A stretch of 64,000 nt of DNA from the NCBI RefSeq assembly GCF_017814975.1, contig NZ_JAGIQA010000019.1:93890-157889 (forward strand). Reading direction: 5' to 3'. The number at the start of each line of letters is the position of its first letter. Within the stretch, counting starts at the first letter, position 1. The stretch comes from Cupriavidus consociatus. GTDB lineage: Bacteria > Pseudomonadota > Gammaproteobacteria > Burkholderiales > Burkholderiaceae. Shown here piece by piece: positions 50,323 to 58,964 of this stretch. The translations under genes were made by a program, and so were the position numbers. The notes below the pieces were generated by a model. It worked only from the letters and a program-made list of their open reading frames with translations. It did no database searches and was not told the origin of the DNA.

Positions 50323-52167
50323 TTACTCCACGCCACCGAGGTAGGCTTCCAGCACCGCCGGGTTCTTCTGCACGTCCTCAGGCACACCCTCGGCGATGCG
50401 CGTGCCGAATTCCATCACCACCAGCCGGTCGGTCAGGTTCATCACGAAGTCCATGTCGTGCTCGACCAGCAGCACGCTCATGCCCTCGCCCTTGAGCTTG
50501 CGCAGCAGGTCGGCCAGCGCCTGCTTCTCCTTGTAGCGCAGGCCCGCGGCCGGTTCGTCGAGCAGCAGCAGCGCGGGGTCGCAACACAGGGCACGCGCTA
50601 TCTCCAGGATGCGCTGCTGGCCCAGTGCCAGGCTGCCCGCTTCCATGTACATGCAGTCGGCCAGGCCTACGCGTTCGAGTTGCCGCTTCGCTTCGAACAG
50701 CAGCTTCTCTTCCTCGACCTTGTTCATGCGCAGGATCGCCGCCGAGACACCGCCTTGCGCGCGGAAGTCGCCGCGCAGGTGCGCGCCGATGGCAACGTTC
50801 TCCAGCACCGTCATGGTCGGCAGCAGGTGCACATGCTGGAAGGTGCGGCCAATGCCGCGCTTGACGATCTCGCGCGACGGCAGGCCGGAAATCACCTCGC
50901 CCCGATAGTGCACCTCGCCACGCGTGACCGGCAGCACGCCCGTCACCAGGTTAAAGGTGGTGGACTTGCCGGCACCGTTGGGGCCGATCAGGCCGATGAT
51001 CTCGCCCGCACGCACCTGGAAACTGACATCGTTGACCGCGACCAGCCCGCCGAACTCCTTGCGCGCGGCGCGCACGTCGAGGATCAGCTCGCCCGCCTCG
51101 GGCTTGCGCCGCACCGCCAGCGCCTCGGCTTGCGCCGGCGCCAGCACCGCGGGGCCCGACGGGAACAGCCGGCGCAGGAACGGCCAGATGCCATCGCGCG
51201 CATACTGCAGCAACAGCACCAGCAGCACGCCGAACACGATGATCTCGAAGTTGCCGTTGGCGCCCAGCAGCTTCGGCAGCACGCCCTGCAGCACATCCTT
51301 CAGGATGGTCAGGATGCCCGCACCCAATACTGCGCCCCACACATGGCCAACGCCGCCGACCACCGCCATGAACAGGTACTCGATGCCGTAGTTCAGTCCG
51401 AACGGCGTCGGATTCACCGCGCGCTGCAGGTGCGCGTAGAGAAAGCCCGACACGCACGCCAGGATCGCCGCCACGACGAAGATCACCACTTTCATCCAAG
51501 CGGTATTGACGCCCATCGCCTCGGCCATCACGCCGCCGCCCTTGAGCGCGCGGATGGCGCGGCCCGGGCGCGAGTTCAGCAGGTTCTGCATCGCCAGCAC
51601 GGCCAGCAGCACCACTGCCCAGATCAGGTAGAACATCGAGCGGCCCGACTGCAGTTCGATGCCGAAGAACGACAGCACGGGGATGCCGTTGATGCCGTCG
51701 TACTTGCCCAGGAACTCCAGGTTGCCGAACAGGAAGAACAGCGACAGGCCCCACGCGATGGTCGCCAGCGGCAGGTAGTGGCCCGACATGCGCATGGTGA
51801 TCAGCCCGATCACATAGGCGGAGGCCACCGTGATCACCAGGCCCACCAGCAGCCCGAACCACGGCGACAGCCCGAACTGCGTAGTCAGGTACGCGGTGCT
51901 GTACGCGCCCAGCCCCACGAACGCGGCCTGTCCGAACGATGTCATGCCGCCCACGCCGGTCAGCAGCACCAGCCCGATCGCGACGATGCTGTACAGGCCG
52001 ATGTAGTTGCCCAGCGTGATCCAGAATTCAGGCGTCGGCAGCACCGGCAGCAACGCCAGCACGACGATAAAGGCGAGCACCAGCAGCCGGTTGCGGTTCA
52101 GCCGCGCGCGGCTGCCGGCCTCGGCGCCGGTCACGGCCGCCGCTTGCTTGTCGGTCAGCATGGTCAT
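50323..52167 (-). CDS. Fused ABC transporter permease-ATPase (LivM-LivG)
   Basis: 614 aa, one uninterrupted frame. Residues 1-335 are a LivM-type permease with about nine membrane segments, including VLLTGVGGMTSFGQAAFVGLGAYS and RPGRAIRALKGGGVMAEAMGVN. After a linker (about 336-358), residues 360-614 are a LivG-type ATPase: Walker A GPNGAGKST (395-403), the LivG-like signature in LALGQQRILEIARAL and Walker B LLLLDEPAAGL. In E. coli these are separate genes. It lies 3 bp after livH and 9 bp before livF. The second Liv cluster in this window has the two proteins separate, so the fusion is specific to this operon. Confidence 0.93.
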   Translation of the reverse strand: MTMLTDKQAAAVTGAEAGSRARLNRNRLLVLAFIVVLALLPVLPTPEFWITLGNYIGLYSIVAIGLVLLTGVGGMTSFGQAAFVGLGAYSTAYLTTQFGLSPWFGLLVGLVITVASAYVIGLITMRMSGHYLPLATIAWGLSLFFLFGNLEFLGKYDGINGIPVLSFFGIELQSGRSMFYLIWAVVLLAVLAMQNLLNSRPGRAIRALKGGGVMAEAMGVNTAWMKVVIFVVAAILACVSGFLYAHLQRAVNPTPFGLNYGIEYLFMAVVGGVGHVWGAVLGAGILTILKDVLQGVLPKLLGANGNFEIIVFGVLLVLLLQYARDGIWPFLRRLFPSGPAVLAPAQAEALAVRRKPEAGELILDVRAARKEFGGLVAVNDVSFQVRAGEIIGLIGPNGAGKSTTFNLVTGVLPVTRGEVHYRGEVISGLPSREIVKRGIGRTFQHVHLLPTMTVLENVAIGAHLRGDFRAQGGVSAAILRMNKVEEEKLLFEAKRQLERVGLADCMYMEAGSLALGQQRILEIARALCCDPALLLLDEPAAGLRYKEKQALADLLRKLKGEGMSVLLVEHDMDFVMNLTDRLVVMEFGTRIAEGVPEDVQKNPAVLEAYLGGVE

Positions 52168-52170
52168 GGC

Positions 52171-53223
52171 TTATTCCTCCTCCTCGACATGCTTGCTCGT
52201 CAGCGAGCGCCACAGCAGCACCGGGATGATCAGTGTGAAGACGATGACCTCCTTGAACGCACTGGCCCAGAAGGACGAATAGGATTCGAGCAGGCCCACC
52301 AGCAGCGCACCCAGTGCTGCGACCGGATAGCTCACCAGCCCACCGACGATCGCGCCGACAAAGCCCTTCAGGCCTACCAGGAAGCCCGACTCGTAGTACA
52401 CCGTGGTCAGCGGCGCGATCAGGACACCGCACAGCGCGCCCATTGCCGCGGCCAGCGTGAACGACAGCCGCCCCGCCTGCGTGGTGCCGATCCCGACCAG
52501 GCGCGCGCCCAGCCGGTTCACCGCGGTCGCGCGCAGCGCCTTGCCCTGCAGCGTGCGCTCGAAGTAGAAGTACAGCGCGCCGATCAGCAGCGCCGACACG
52601 CCCACCACCCAAAGGCTCTGGCCCGAGACGCTGAGCGCGCCAACTTCGAAGCGCGCATCCGAGAACGCCGTGGTGCGCGAGCCCTCGGCGCCGAACATCA
52701 CCAGCCCCAGTCCCACCAGCGCAAAGTGCACCCCGACCGATACGATCAGCAGCACCAGCGTGCTGGCCTCGGCCAGCGGCTGGTAAGCGAGGCGGTACAG
52801 CATCGGCCCGAGGGGAATGATGACCAGCAGCGTCAGCGCGATCTGTGCCAGCATCGGCAGCGGCTGCGCGCCGTATTGCTGGACCACCCAGTGCACCGCC
52901 AGCGGGAACACCAGGTACTTGCCGGCCAGCACCGCCAGCCGCTGTCCCAGCATGCGCCGCAGCTCGGCGCTGCGCAGCACGGTCACGGTTTCATAGACGA
53001 ACGTCAGCGCGCCCATGGCCAGCAGCAGCCAGCTGGTCTGCGGCGCATGCCCGGCCTGCATCGCGGCCAGCGTCAGCGCGCCGTAGGCAACGAACTCCCC
53101 TTGCGGGATGAAGATGACGCGCGTCACCGAGAACACCAGCACCAGGGCCAGTGCCAGCAGCGCGTAGATCGCGCCCGAGGTGATGCCGTCCTGCGCCAGG
53201 ATGGCGGCGATAGATAGGTCCAT
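52171..53223 (-). CDS. livH: Branched-chain amino acid-type ABC transporter permease LivH
   Basis: 350 aa, longer than E. coli LivH (308), with about eight membrane segments. LivH signatures are GITSGAIYALLALALVLVFSVTRVIFIPQGEFVAYG at the start (the family has NFAHG or similar here) and TVYYESGFLVGLKGFVGAIVGGLVSYPVAALGALLVGLLE at the end. It is the second gene after livK (215-bp gap with a terminator-like hairpin) and is followed by the fused livMG after 3 bp. The hairpin may tune expression so that the binding protein is made in excess. Confidence 0.93.
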   Translation of the reverse strand: MDLSIAAILAQDGITSGAIYALLALALVLVFSVTRVIFIPQGEFVAYGALTLAAMQAGHAPQTSWLLLAMGALTFVYETVTVLRSAELRRMLGQRLAVLAGKYLVFPLAVHWVVQQYGAQPLPMLAQIALTLLVIIPLGPMLYRLAYQPLAEASTLVLLIVSVGVHFALVGLGLVMFGAEGSRTTAFSDARFEVGALSVSGQSLWVVGVSALLIGALYFYFERTLQGKALRATAVNRLGARLVGIGTTQAGRLSFTLAAAMGALCGVLIAPLTTVYYESGFLVGLKGFVGAIVGGLVSYPVAALGALLVGLLESYSSFWASAFKEVIVFTLIIPVLLWRSLTSKHVEEEE

Positions 53224-53359
53224 TGTCTCCCCGTATCGTTGAAATACCTGCCTGCTTCGAAGGGGGCCGACAGGGTGCTGCGCGCGGTGGGATTTACGAA
53301 ATGGTAAACAGGTTGCCCATTGCGGAAATACTCGGCAACCCTAGGTATGGCGGTGCGGC

Positions 53360-53391
53360 AAAAAAAAGGCGCATGGCATCACCCATGCGCC
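53360..53391 (-). terminator. Terminator-like hairpin between livK and livH
   Basis: GCGCATGG and CCATGCGC pair around GTGAT, and the minus strand then reads CCTTTTTTTT. It lies 48 bp after livK. Partial read-through would give more binding protein than permease, as in other ABC operons. Confidence 0.88.
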
Positions 53392-53438
53392 CTGCTTCAC
53401 CCCAGCTTCGCTGTCACTCGGGAAGTTAGTGTGGCGGC

Positions 53439-54587
53439 TTATTTCAGCAGCTTCCACTTGCCGTCGACGATCTGCACCATCACGCGTGCGCGCTGGTCAA
53501 AGCCGAGGTGGTCGGTGGTGCTCATGTTCATGATGCCGTGCGACACCGGCAGGTTCCTGGTCTGCTCCATGGCGTCGCGCAGCGCCTTGCGGAATTCCTT
53601 GGTGCCGGGCTGGCCCTTCTTGAGCGCCTCGGGGATGGCGTGCTGCAGGATCAGGCCCGCATCCCAGGCATGCCCGCCGAAGGTCGAGACCTGGCCGCCG
53701 AAGGCCTTCTCGTAGGCGGTCTTGTAGGCCATGGCCGGCTTCTTGACCGGGTTGCTGTCGGGCAACTGCTCGGCCACCAGCAACGGGCCGGCCGGCAGGA
53801 ACGTGCCTTCGCAATCCTTGCCGCACACGCGCAGGAAGTCGGCATTGGCAACGCCGTGAGTCTGGTAGACCTTGCCCTTGTAGCCGCGCTCCTTCAGCGT
53901 CTTGGCCGGCAGCGCCGCGGGCGTACCCGAGCCTGCGATCAGCACCGCATCGGCGTTGGCGCTCATCATCTTCAGCACCTGGCCGGTCACCGAAGTATCG
54001 GTGCGTGCAAAACGCTCGTTGGCGACCACCTTGATCTTGCGCATCTCCGCTACCTTGGCGAACTCCTGCGCCCAGCTGTCGCCATAGGCATCCGCGAAGC
54101 CGATGAAGGCCACCGTCTTCACGTTGTTGTTGCCCATGTGCTCGGCAATCGCGGTGGCCATGTGCGAGTCGTTCTGCGGCGTCTTGAAGATCCAGGCGCG
54201 CTTGGCATCCATCGGCTCGATGATGCGGGCCGAGGCAGCCATGGTGATCATCGGCGTATCGTTCTCGGCGACCACGTCGACCATGGCCAGCGAATTTGGC
54301 GTCACGGTGGAACCGACCACCACGTCGACCTTGTCTTCGCTGATCAGCTTGCGGGTGTTCTTGACCGCGGTGGTGGTGTCGGAAGCGTCGTCCAGGACGA
54401 TGTACTCGATCTTCTTGCCCGCGACTTCCTTCGGCATCAGCGTGAAGGTGTTCTTCTCCGGAATACCCAGCGAAGCCGCCGGCCCCGTTGCCGACACCGT
54501 GACCCCGACCTTGACCTGTGCCTGGGCGGCGCCGGCAGCCAGGCAGGCCGCCGCGATTGCCAGCAGGCTGGCGCGCTTGAAATCCAT
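53439..54587 (-). CDS. Branched-chain amino acid-type ABC transporter substrate-binding protein
   Basis: 382 aa. Signal peptide (residues 1-23, cut after AAQAQ) and a Peripla_BP_6 domain with VKVGVTVSATGPAASLGIPEKNT, VVGSTVTPNSLAMVDVVAENDTPMITMAAS and FADAYGDSWAQEF. It resembles LivK relatives that bind aromatic or branched-chain compounds; the ligand is not certain. The start at 54587 has GAAGGAGAC about 6 nt upstream; the frame continues without homology. It is the first gene of the livK-livH-livMG-livF cluster, and its upstream region holds a large palindrome at 54654-54807. Confidence 0.93.
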   Translation of the reverse strand: MDFKRASLLAIAAACLAAGAAQAQVKVGVTVSATGPAASLGIPEKNTFTLMPKEVAGKKIEYIVLDDASDTTTAVKNTRKLISEDKVDVVVGSTVTPNSLAMVDVVAENDTPMITMAASARIIEPMDAKRAWIFKTPQNDSHMATAIAEHMGNNNVKTVAFIGFADAYGDSWAQEFAKVAEMRKIKVVANERFARTDTSVTGQVLKMMSANADAVLIAGSGTPAALPAKTLKERGYKGKVYQTHGVANADFLRVCGKDCEGTFLPAGPLLVAEQLPDSNPVKKPAMAYKTAYEKAFGGQVSTFGGHAWDAGLILQHAIPEALKKGQPGTKEFRKALRDAMEQTRNLPVSHGIMNMSTTDHLGFDQRARVMVQIVDGKWKLLK

Positions 54588-54616
54588 CTTGTCTCCTTCG
54601 GTTCCTGAAACGGAAA

Positions 54617-54842
54617 GGCATCCGTCCGGCGTCCACCGGCGGATGCCCGGGTTCACTGAACCGGATGAATCGCGCCCGAGGCGCTGCGCAGCAAGGTCGT
54701 AGACTAGGCGCAAAGCGCAGCAATAGCAAAGCTATTGCGAGCATTTGCAACGACGCATACGGCCTTGAGGCGCAGCCCAGCGGGTGCGTATCTCATCCGG
54801 TTCAGTGGACCTGTGCCGACCCCTCGGGTCTGCGCAGGCACA
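54617..54842. repeat. ERIC-like imperfect palindrome with flanking hairpins, upstream of livK
   Basis: The core (54654-54807, 154 bp) starts with CACTGAACCGGATGA and ends with its exact reverse complement. The arms stay alignable throughout and meet at the perfect hairpin GCAATAGC-AAA-GCTATTGC (54720-54738). Next to the core lie two further stems: GGCATCCG/CGGATGCC (54617-54647) on the livK side and TGTGCC-GACCC with GGGTC-GGCACA (54812-54842) on the other. No coding frame is credible. It could be a mobile palindromic repeat or a structured leader. The rest of the 473-bp gap (54843-55060) shows nothing else clear. Confidence 0.8.
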
Positions 54843-55060
54843 TCGCCGGCACCTGCGCTACTGCCAGGAACGATGACACACCGTTCCCCATTTCCCGTCC
54901 ACGCCGAGAACCCGCTCGCCCTGGCGAACCGGCCCATTTCCCCCGGAATTGGCGCTTCTGTCATTCGCCGACCGTGCGGTCGGGAATGCGAATCGAGTCT
55001 ATCACAGCGACTTGACGCGAAAAGCAGGATTAACCCGCATCAAGGTCCGCGCTCGGCCGC

Positions 55061-55822
55061 TCAGCGTGCAAACGCATCCCATGCCGTCTTCAGGATCAAC
55101 GCGCTCACCACCACGATAAACACCTTGCGCACGAATGCGCTGCCATGCCGCAACGCCAGCCGGCTGCCCACCTGGCTGCCGGCAACATTGGCCACCGCCA
55201 TCACCAGCCCCAGCTGCCACCAGATATGGCCCTTGCTGGCGAGCAGCAGTAACGCCGCCAGGTTGGTGGCGAGGTTGACCAGCTTGGTCGATGCCGCGGC
55301 GTGCAGGAAGTCATAGCCGAATACGCGCACGAACGCGATCATCAGGAAGCTGCCGGTGCCCGGGCCGAACACGCCATCGTAGAAGCCGAGCACCGCGCCG
55401 GCAAGCAACGCCGCGAACCGTTCACGGCCGCCTTTCAGCGTCGGCGCATGCTCCGCACCCAGGTCCTTCCTGGCCAGCGTATACACCAGCAGTGTCACCA
55501 GGATGAACGGCAGCGCCTTGCGCATCGGCTCGGCCGGGATCATGGTCAGCGCCCACGCGCCGGCCATCGAGAAGACAAAGGCCGCCACCACCGCCGGCGC
55601 GGTCGCGCCCCAGTAGATGCGCACGCTGCGGCCATAGCGCAGCGCCGCGTTGGCGGTGCCGGCGATCGAGCCAACCTTGTTGGTTCCCAGCAGCGTTGCC
55701 GGCGCCATGCCGGGGTAGGCGGAGAACAGCGCCGGGATCTGGACCAGGCCGCCGCCGCCGGCGACCGCGTCGATCATGCCGGCAAGAAAGGCGGCAACCG
55801 CCAGGAATGCGAACTCCATCAT
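55061..55822 (-). CDS. TauE/SafE-family sulfite/sulfonate-type membrane permease
   Basis: 253 aa with about seven to eight membrane segments. The family signature is clear at both repeats: FLAGMIDAVAGGGGLVQIPAL (14-34) in the first and GFYDGVFGPGTGSFLMIAF (about 147-165) in the second. ATLLGTNKVGSIAGT and ASTKLVNLATNLAAL are the paired TNK and STK-like stretches. Members export sulfite or organosulfur anions; the substrate here is unknown. Two adjacent ATGs (55822 and 55819) can serve as the start. It is not obviously in an operon with the liv genes beside it. Confidence 0.92.
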   Translation of the reverse strand: MMEFAFLAVAAFLAGMIDAVAGGGGLVQIPALFSAYPGMAPATLLGTNKVGSIAGTANAALRYGRSVRIYWGATAPAVVAAFVFSMAGAWALTMIPAEPMRKALPFILVTLLVYTLARKDLGAEHAPTLKGGRERFAALLAGAVLGFYDGVFGPGTGSFLMIAFVRVFGYDFLHAAASTKLVNLATNLAALLLLASKGHIWWQLGLVMAVANVAGSQVGSRLALRHGSAFVRKVFIVVVSALILKTAWDAFAR

Positions 55823-55887
55823 TACAGGAACGGGGAAAGAAAAACGGGAGGAGGAAAAACGGCGTGCCGGGGCGTGTCAGTGCCGGC

Positions 55888-56442
55888 TCAGCCAAGCACC
55901 TTGGCTGCCGGCACAAGATTGCGCAGCCACATGCCGCTCGCATGCGGGGCAAAGCCGGGCGGCGCGCCGCCGTGCGCGCCGGCCAGCGCCGGGGCGAGCA
56001 GCGCATGGCGGATGCCATGGGCGCGCCCCCAGTCGGCCAGCGTGTCGCAGCTGGCGTCCAGGCAGGCGCGCACCATGCCGCCACCGAGGCCGGGGCGCAC
56101 CCACCATTCCGTGACCAGGGCGGCCAGGCCGGCCAGTTCCAGGCTCGGCACCAGCGCCACCGGCAGGCAAGCCAGCACATCGTCCGGCGTGGCGCCATGG
56201 GCCAGCAGGCAGATCCCGCGCCCCGACTGCGCCAGCAGCTCGTCCAGCATCAGCCGCCGTGCCCTGGCCGCCGGGACCGGCAACGGCTGCACGGCTGCCA
56301 GCCAGGCCTCCAGCATGGCGCCATCGGTACTTTGGCCCGCGCGTACCCACCACTGCGGTGGGAGCAGTTGCGGCATGGCGTCGGGACAACCCAAGGCGTC
56401 CGGATGCGGCGGATCTTGGAAATCGGGGGGATAGGCAGGCAT
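55888..56442 (-). CDS. Unrecognised protein, possible distant GNAT acetyltransferase
   Basis: About 184 aa from the ATG at 56442; the frame continues to 56508 without support. No signal peptide or membrane segment. The middle has hydrophobic strands (GRGICLLAHG, VLACLPVALVPSLELAGLAALVTEWWVRP) followed by RPGLGGGMVRACLDASCDTLADWGRAHGI. The latter resembles motif A of GNAT N-acetyltransferases (R-x-x-G-x-G then a helix with a W-x-x-x-x-G end). The N-terminal 40 residues are Pro-rich. It lies 66 bp before the TauE-like gene on the same strand. Family membership is a guess. Confidence 0.6.
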   Translation of the reverse strand: MPAYPPDFQDPPHPDALGCPDAMPQLLPPQWWVRAGQSTDGAMLEAWLAAVQPLPVPAARARRLMLDELLAQSGRGICLLAHGATPDDVLACLPVALVPSLELAGLAALVTEWWVRPGLGGGMVRACLDASCDTLADWGRAHGIRHALLAPALAGAHGGAPPGFAPHASGMWLRNLVPAAKVLG

Positions 56443-56581
56443 GGCGGGCAACGGAAAGCGCCCGCATTGTCGCATGCGGCGGAGACCGGGGTGATGCCGA
56501 TCCGGCATGGATGCCTAGCAATGCGACTGATAACGCACGGCTTGGTAATCCAGGGCTCGCGGCCCTGGGGCGAAGCCCAAT

Positions 56582-56615
56582 GAAAAAAGCGTTGCCGAGG
56601 ATCACCCGGCAACGC
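56582..56615 (-). terminator. Terminator of the second liv operon
   Basis: GCGTTGCCG and CGGCAACGC pair around 9 nt, and TTTTTTCATT follows on the minus strand. It lies 167 bp after the livM stop. The rest of the 339-bp gap (56443-56781) shows no coding frame and no other clear structure. Confidence 0.82.
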
Positions 56616-56781
56616 CCTTTATTTTATAACGCTGCTACCCGACACCGGGTGCGCGCCTGTCGTCTCCTCGCTTCCGCCTCCATTTAACCTGCGAAAACCG
56701 TATATGGAATGTAACGAAGCGGTGCACCGAGGACAAGCTAGAAAAAACCCTAGCCCCAGAATCGGGAATGTCGCCCCACGA

Positions 56782-57831
56782 TCACTCGTGCTTGCGGCCG
56801 AACCGGGCCAGCAGTTCGCCCATGATGCCACGGCGGAAGGTCAGCACGCAGATCACGAAGATCACGCCGGTCACCATCGTCACCGACTCGCCCAGGGTGT
56901 TGAACCACTGCAGGCCGGTGGCCGAGGCCAGGAAGCTGCCGATGTCGCCAAGCTTGTTCTCCAGCGCCACGATGACAAAGGCGCCGACGATCGGGCCTGA
57001 CAAGGTGCCCAGGCCGCCCACCAGCGTCATCAGGATCACCGAGCCCGACATCGACCAGTGCACGTCGGTCAGCGTCTCGAAGCCCAGCACCAGCGCCTTG
57101 ATCGAGCCGGCCAGCCCCGACAGCGCCGCCGACAGCACGAAGGCGGTCAGCTTGAAGCGGTCGACATCGTAGCCCAGCGAGATCGCCCGCGGCTCGTTCT
57201 CCTTGATCGCCTTCAGGATCTGGCCGAACGGCGAGTGCACCGTGCGCACGATCAGCGCGAAGGCCGCGACGATGATCACCAGTGCCACGTAGTACAGCGT
57301 CAGGTCATCCGACAGCGGCAGCACGCCGAACAGCTTGCCGCGCGGAATGCCCTGCAGCCCGTCCTCGCCGCCGGTAAAGGGCGCCTGCAGGCAGATAAAG
57401 AACAGCATCTGCGCCAGCGCCAGCGTGATCATCGAGAAGTAGATGCCCTGGCGGCGGATCGCCAGCGAGCCGACCACGTAGCCGATCAGTGCGCCGGTGG
57501 CCGTTCCCAGGATCAGCCCGATCTCGGGCGTCACGCCCCAGACCTTCATGGCATGGCCGGCCGCGTAGCCGGCACCGCCGAAGAAGGCCGCATGGCCGAA
57601 CGACAGCAGCCCGGTATAGCCGATCAGCAGGTTGAACGCGCACGCGAACAGCGCGAAGCACAGAACCTTGAGAACGAATACCGGATAGGCACCCGCCAGC
57701 GGCGCGGCGATCAGCGCCAGCAGCAGCAATCCGTACAACAGTTTCTTCTGCACGCCCTGTCCCTTTCCTGCCTGGCCCGCGTTGGCAGCCACCGAGGGCT
57801 GCGTCGATGATGTGGTTGGTGCGCTCATCAC
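56782..57831 (-). CDS. livM: Branched-chain amino acid-type ABC transporter permease LivM
   Basis: 349 aa with about nine to ten membrane segments. LivM blocks are FNLLIGYTGLLSFGHAAFFGGAGYAAGHAMK (the conserved LSFGHAAF), AIRRQGIYFSMITLALAQM, and FGQILKAIKENEPRAISLGYDVDRFKLTAFVLSAALSGLAGS. GGLGTLSGPIVGAFVIVALENKL near the end is typical. Its start overlaps the livH stop by 4 bp (57828-57831), so the two are coupled. Here, unlike the first Liv operon, the permease is not fused to an ATPase. Confidence 0.95.
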   Translation of the reverse strand: MMSAPTTSSTQPSVAANAGQAGKGQGVQKKLLYGLLLLALIAAPLAGAYPVFVLKVLCFALFACAFNLLIGYTGLLSFGHAAFFGGAGYAAGHAMKVWGVTPEIGLILGTATGALIGYVVGSLAIRRQGIYFSMITLALAQMLFFICLQAPFTGGEDGLQGIPRGKLFGVLPLSDDLTLYYVALVIIVAAFALIVRTVHSPFGQILKAIKENEPRAISLGYDVDRFKLTAFVLSAALSGLAGSIKALVLGFETLTDVHWSMSGSVILMTLVGGLGTLSGPIVGAFVIVALENKLGDIGSFLASATGLQWFNTLGESVTMVTGVIFVICVLTFRRGIMGELLARFGRKHE

Positions 57832-58712
57832 TTCTCCTTCCCGAACAGCCCGGCCGGGCGCAGCAGCAGCACGATCACCATGATGAAGAACACCACGGTC
57901 GACGATGCTTCAGGATAGAACACCTTGGTCAGTCCCTCGATCACGCCCAGCCCCAGGCCGGTCAGGATCGCCCCCATGATCGAGCCCATGCCGCCGATCA
58001 CCACCACCGCGAACACGATGATGATCAGGTTCTGGCCCATCAGCGGCGAGATCTGGATCACCGGCGCGGCCAGCACCCCGGCAAACGCAGCCAGCGCCAC
58101 ACCGAAGCCGTAGGTCAGCGTCACCATCAGCGGCACGTTGACGCCGAAGGCCTCGACCATCTTGGGATTTTCGGTGCCAGCGCGCAGGTAGGCGCCCAGC
58201 TTGGTCTTCTCGATCACGTACCAGGTGGCAAAGCACACCACCAGCGACGCCACCACGACCCAGGCGCGGTAGTTCGGCAGGATCATGAAGCCGAGGTCGG
58301 TCGCCCCTTGCAGCGCGTCGGGCGTCTGGTACGGCAGGCCCGAAACGCCGTAGACCGAGCGGAAGATGCCCTCGATCACCAGCGTGATGCCCAGCGTCAG
58401 CAGCAGGCCGTAGATGTGGTCGAGCTTGTAGATCCAGCGCAGCATGGTCTTCTCGATCACCACCCCGATGGCGGCGACGACCAGCGGCGACAGCAGCAGC
58501 ATGATCCAGTAGTTGAGCCCGGCGTACTCCATGCCCATCCAGGCCAGCACCGCACCCAGCATGAAGAGCGCGCCGTGCGCGAAATTGATGACGTTGAGCA
58601 GGCCGAAGATGACCGCCAGGCCCAGGCTCAGCATCGCATAGAAGGCGCCGTTCACCAGCCCCAGCAACAGCTGGGAAAGCATGGCAGGCAGGGGAATTCC
58701 GAAGATGTCCAT
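57828..58712 (-). CDS. livH: Branched-chain amino acid-type ABC transporter permease LivH
   Basis: 294 aa with about eight membrane segments. LivH signatures: LLGLVNGAFYAMLSLGLAVIFGLLNVINFAHGALFMLGA near the start (the conserved NFAHG), KTKLGAYLRAGTENPKMVEAFGVNV in the cytoplasmic loop and GLGLGVIEGLTKVFYP at the end. Length is normal, shorter than the paralogue at 52171. It is separated from livK by 252 bp that contain a pair of REP-like palindromes. The 4-bp overlap with livM couples the two permeases. Confidence 0.95.
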   Translation of the reverse strand: MDIFGIPLPAMLSQLLLGLVNGAFYAMLSLGLAVIFGLLNVINFAHGALFMLGAVLAWMGMEYAGLNYWIMLLLSPLVVAAIGVVIEKTMLRWIYKLDHIYGLLLTLGITLVIEGIFRSVYGVSGLPYQTPDALQGATDLGFMILPNYRAWVVVASLVVCFATWYVIEKTKLGAYLRAGTENPKMVEAFGVNVPLMVTLTYGFGVALAAFAGVLAAPVIQISPLMGQNLIIIVFAVVVIGGMGSIMGAILTGLGLGVIEGLTKVFYPEASSTVVFFIMVIVLLLRPAGLFGKEK

Positions 58713-58742
58713 CGCGGTGGCAATTTGTCGCTGTGGTGAGCT

Positions 58743-58781
58743 CCCCTCTCCCGCTTGCGGGAGAGGGGTTGGGGGTGAGGG
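58743..58781 (+). repeat. REP-like palindrome, copy 1
   Basis: A perfect palindromic stem, CCCCTCTCCCGC-TT-GCGGGAGAGGGG (58743-58768), followed by TTGGGGGTGAGGGCGGG. It lies between livK and livH of the second operon. Confidence 0.88.
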
Positions 58782-58876
58782 CGGGCGTTGCCAGGAACTC
58801 TATCGATTCATCGCCGCTGCCTTGCGTTGCATTGCACGGCCATTGCGTCCGTGCCGCCGCGATCCTGTGGGCGCCT

Positions 58877-58920
58877 GCCCTCACTCACCCCCGGCCCCTC
58901 TCCCGCAAGCGGGAGAGGGG
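58877..58920 (-). repeat. REP-like palindrome, copy 2 (inverted)
   Basis: CCCTCACTCACCCCCGG followed by CCCCTCTCCCGC-AA-GCGGGAGAGGGG (58895-58920). It is copy 1 in opposite orientation; the two form an inverted pair about 95 bp apart, like a BIME. Confidence 0.88.
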
Positions 58921-58964
58921 AGCAAACCGGCCGGCTTGCCAACTTCTCAAGCCAGCCTGCCGTC

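Noticed and set aside
49765..53217. A 1150-codon open frame opposite the first Liv operon
   Set aside because: It spans three transporter genes on the other strand, and its sequence is His/Gln/Arg-rich without domains.
54654..54807. The large palindrome as a Rho-independent terminator
   Set aside because: No T tract on either strand and far longer than terminator stems.
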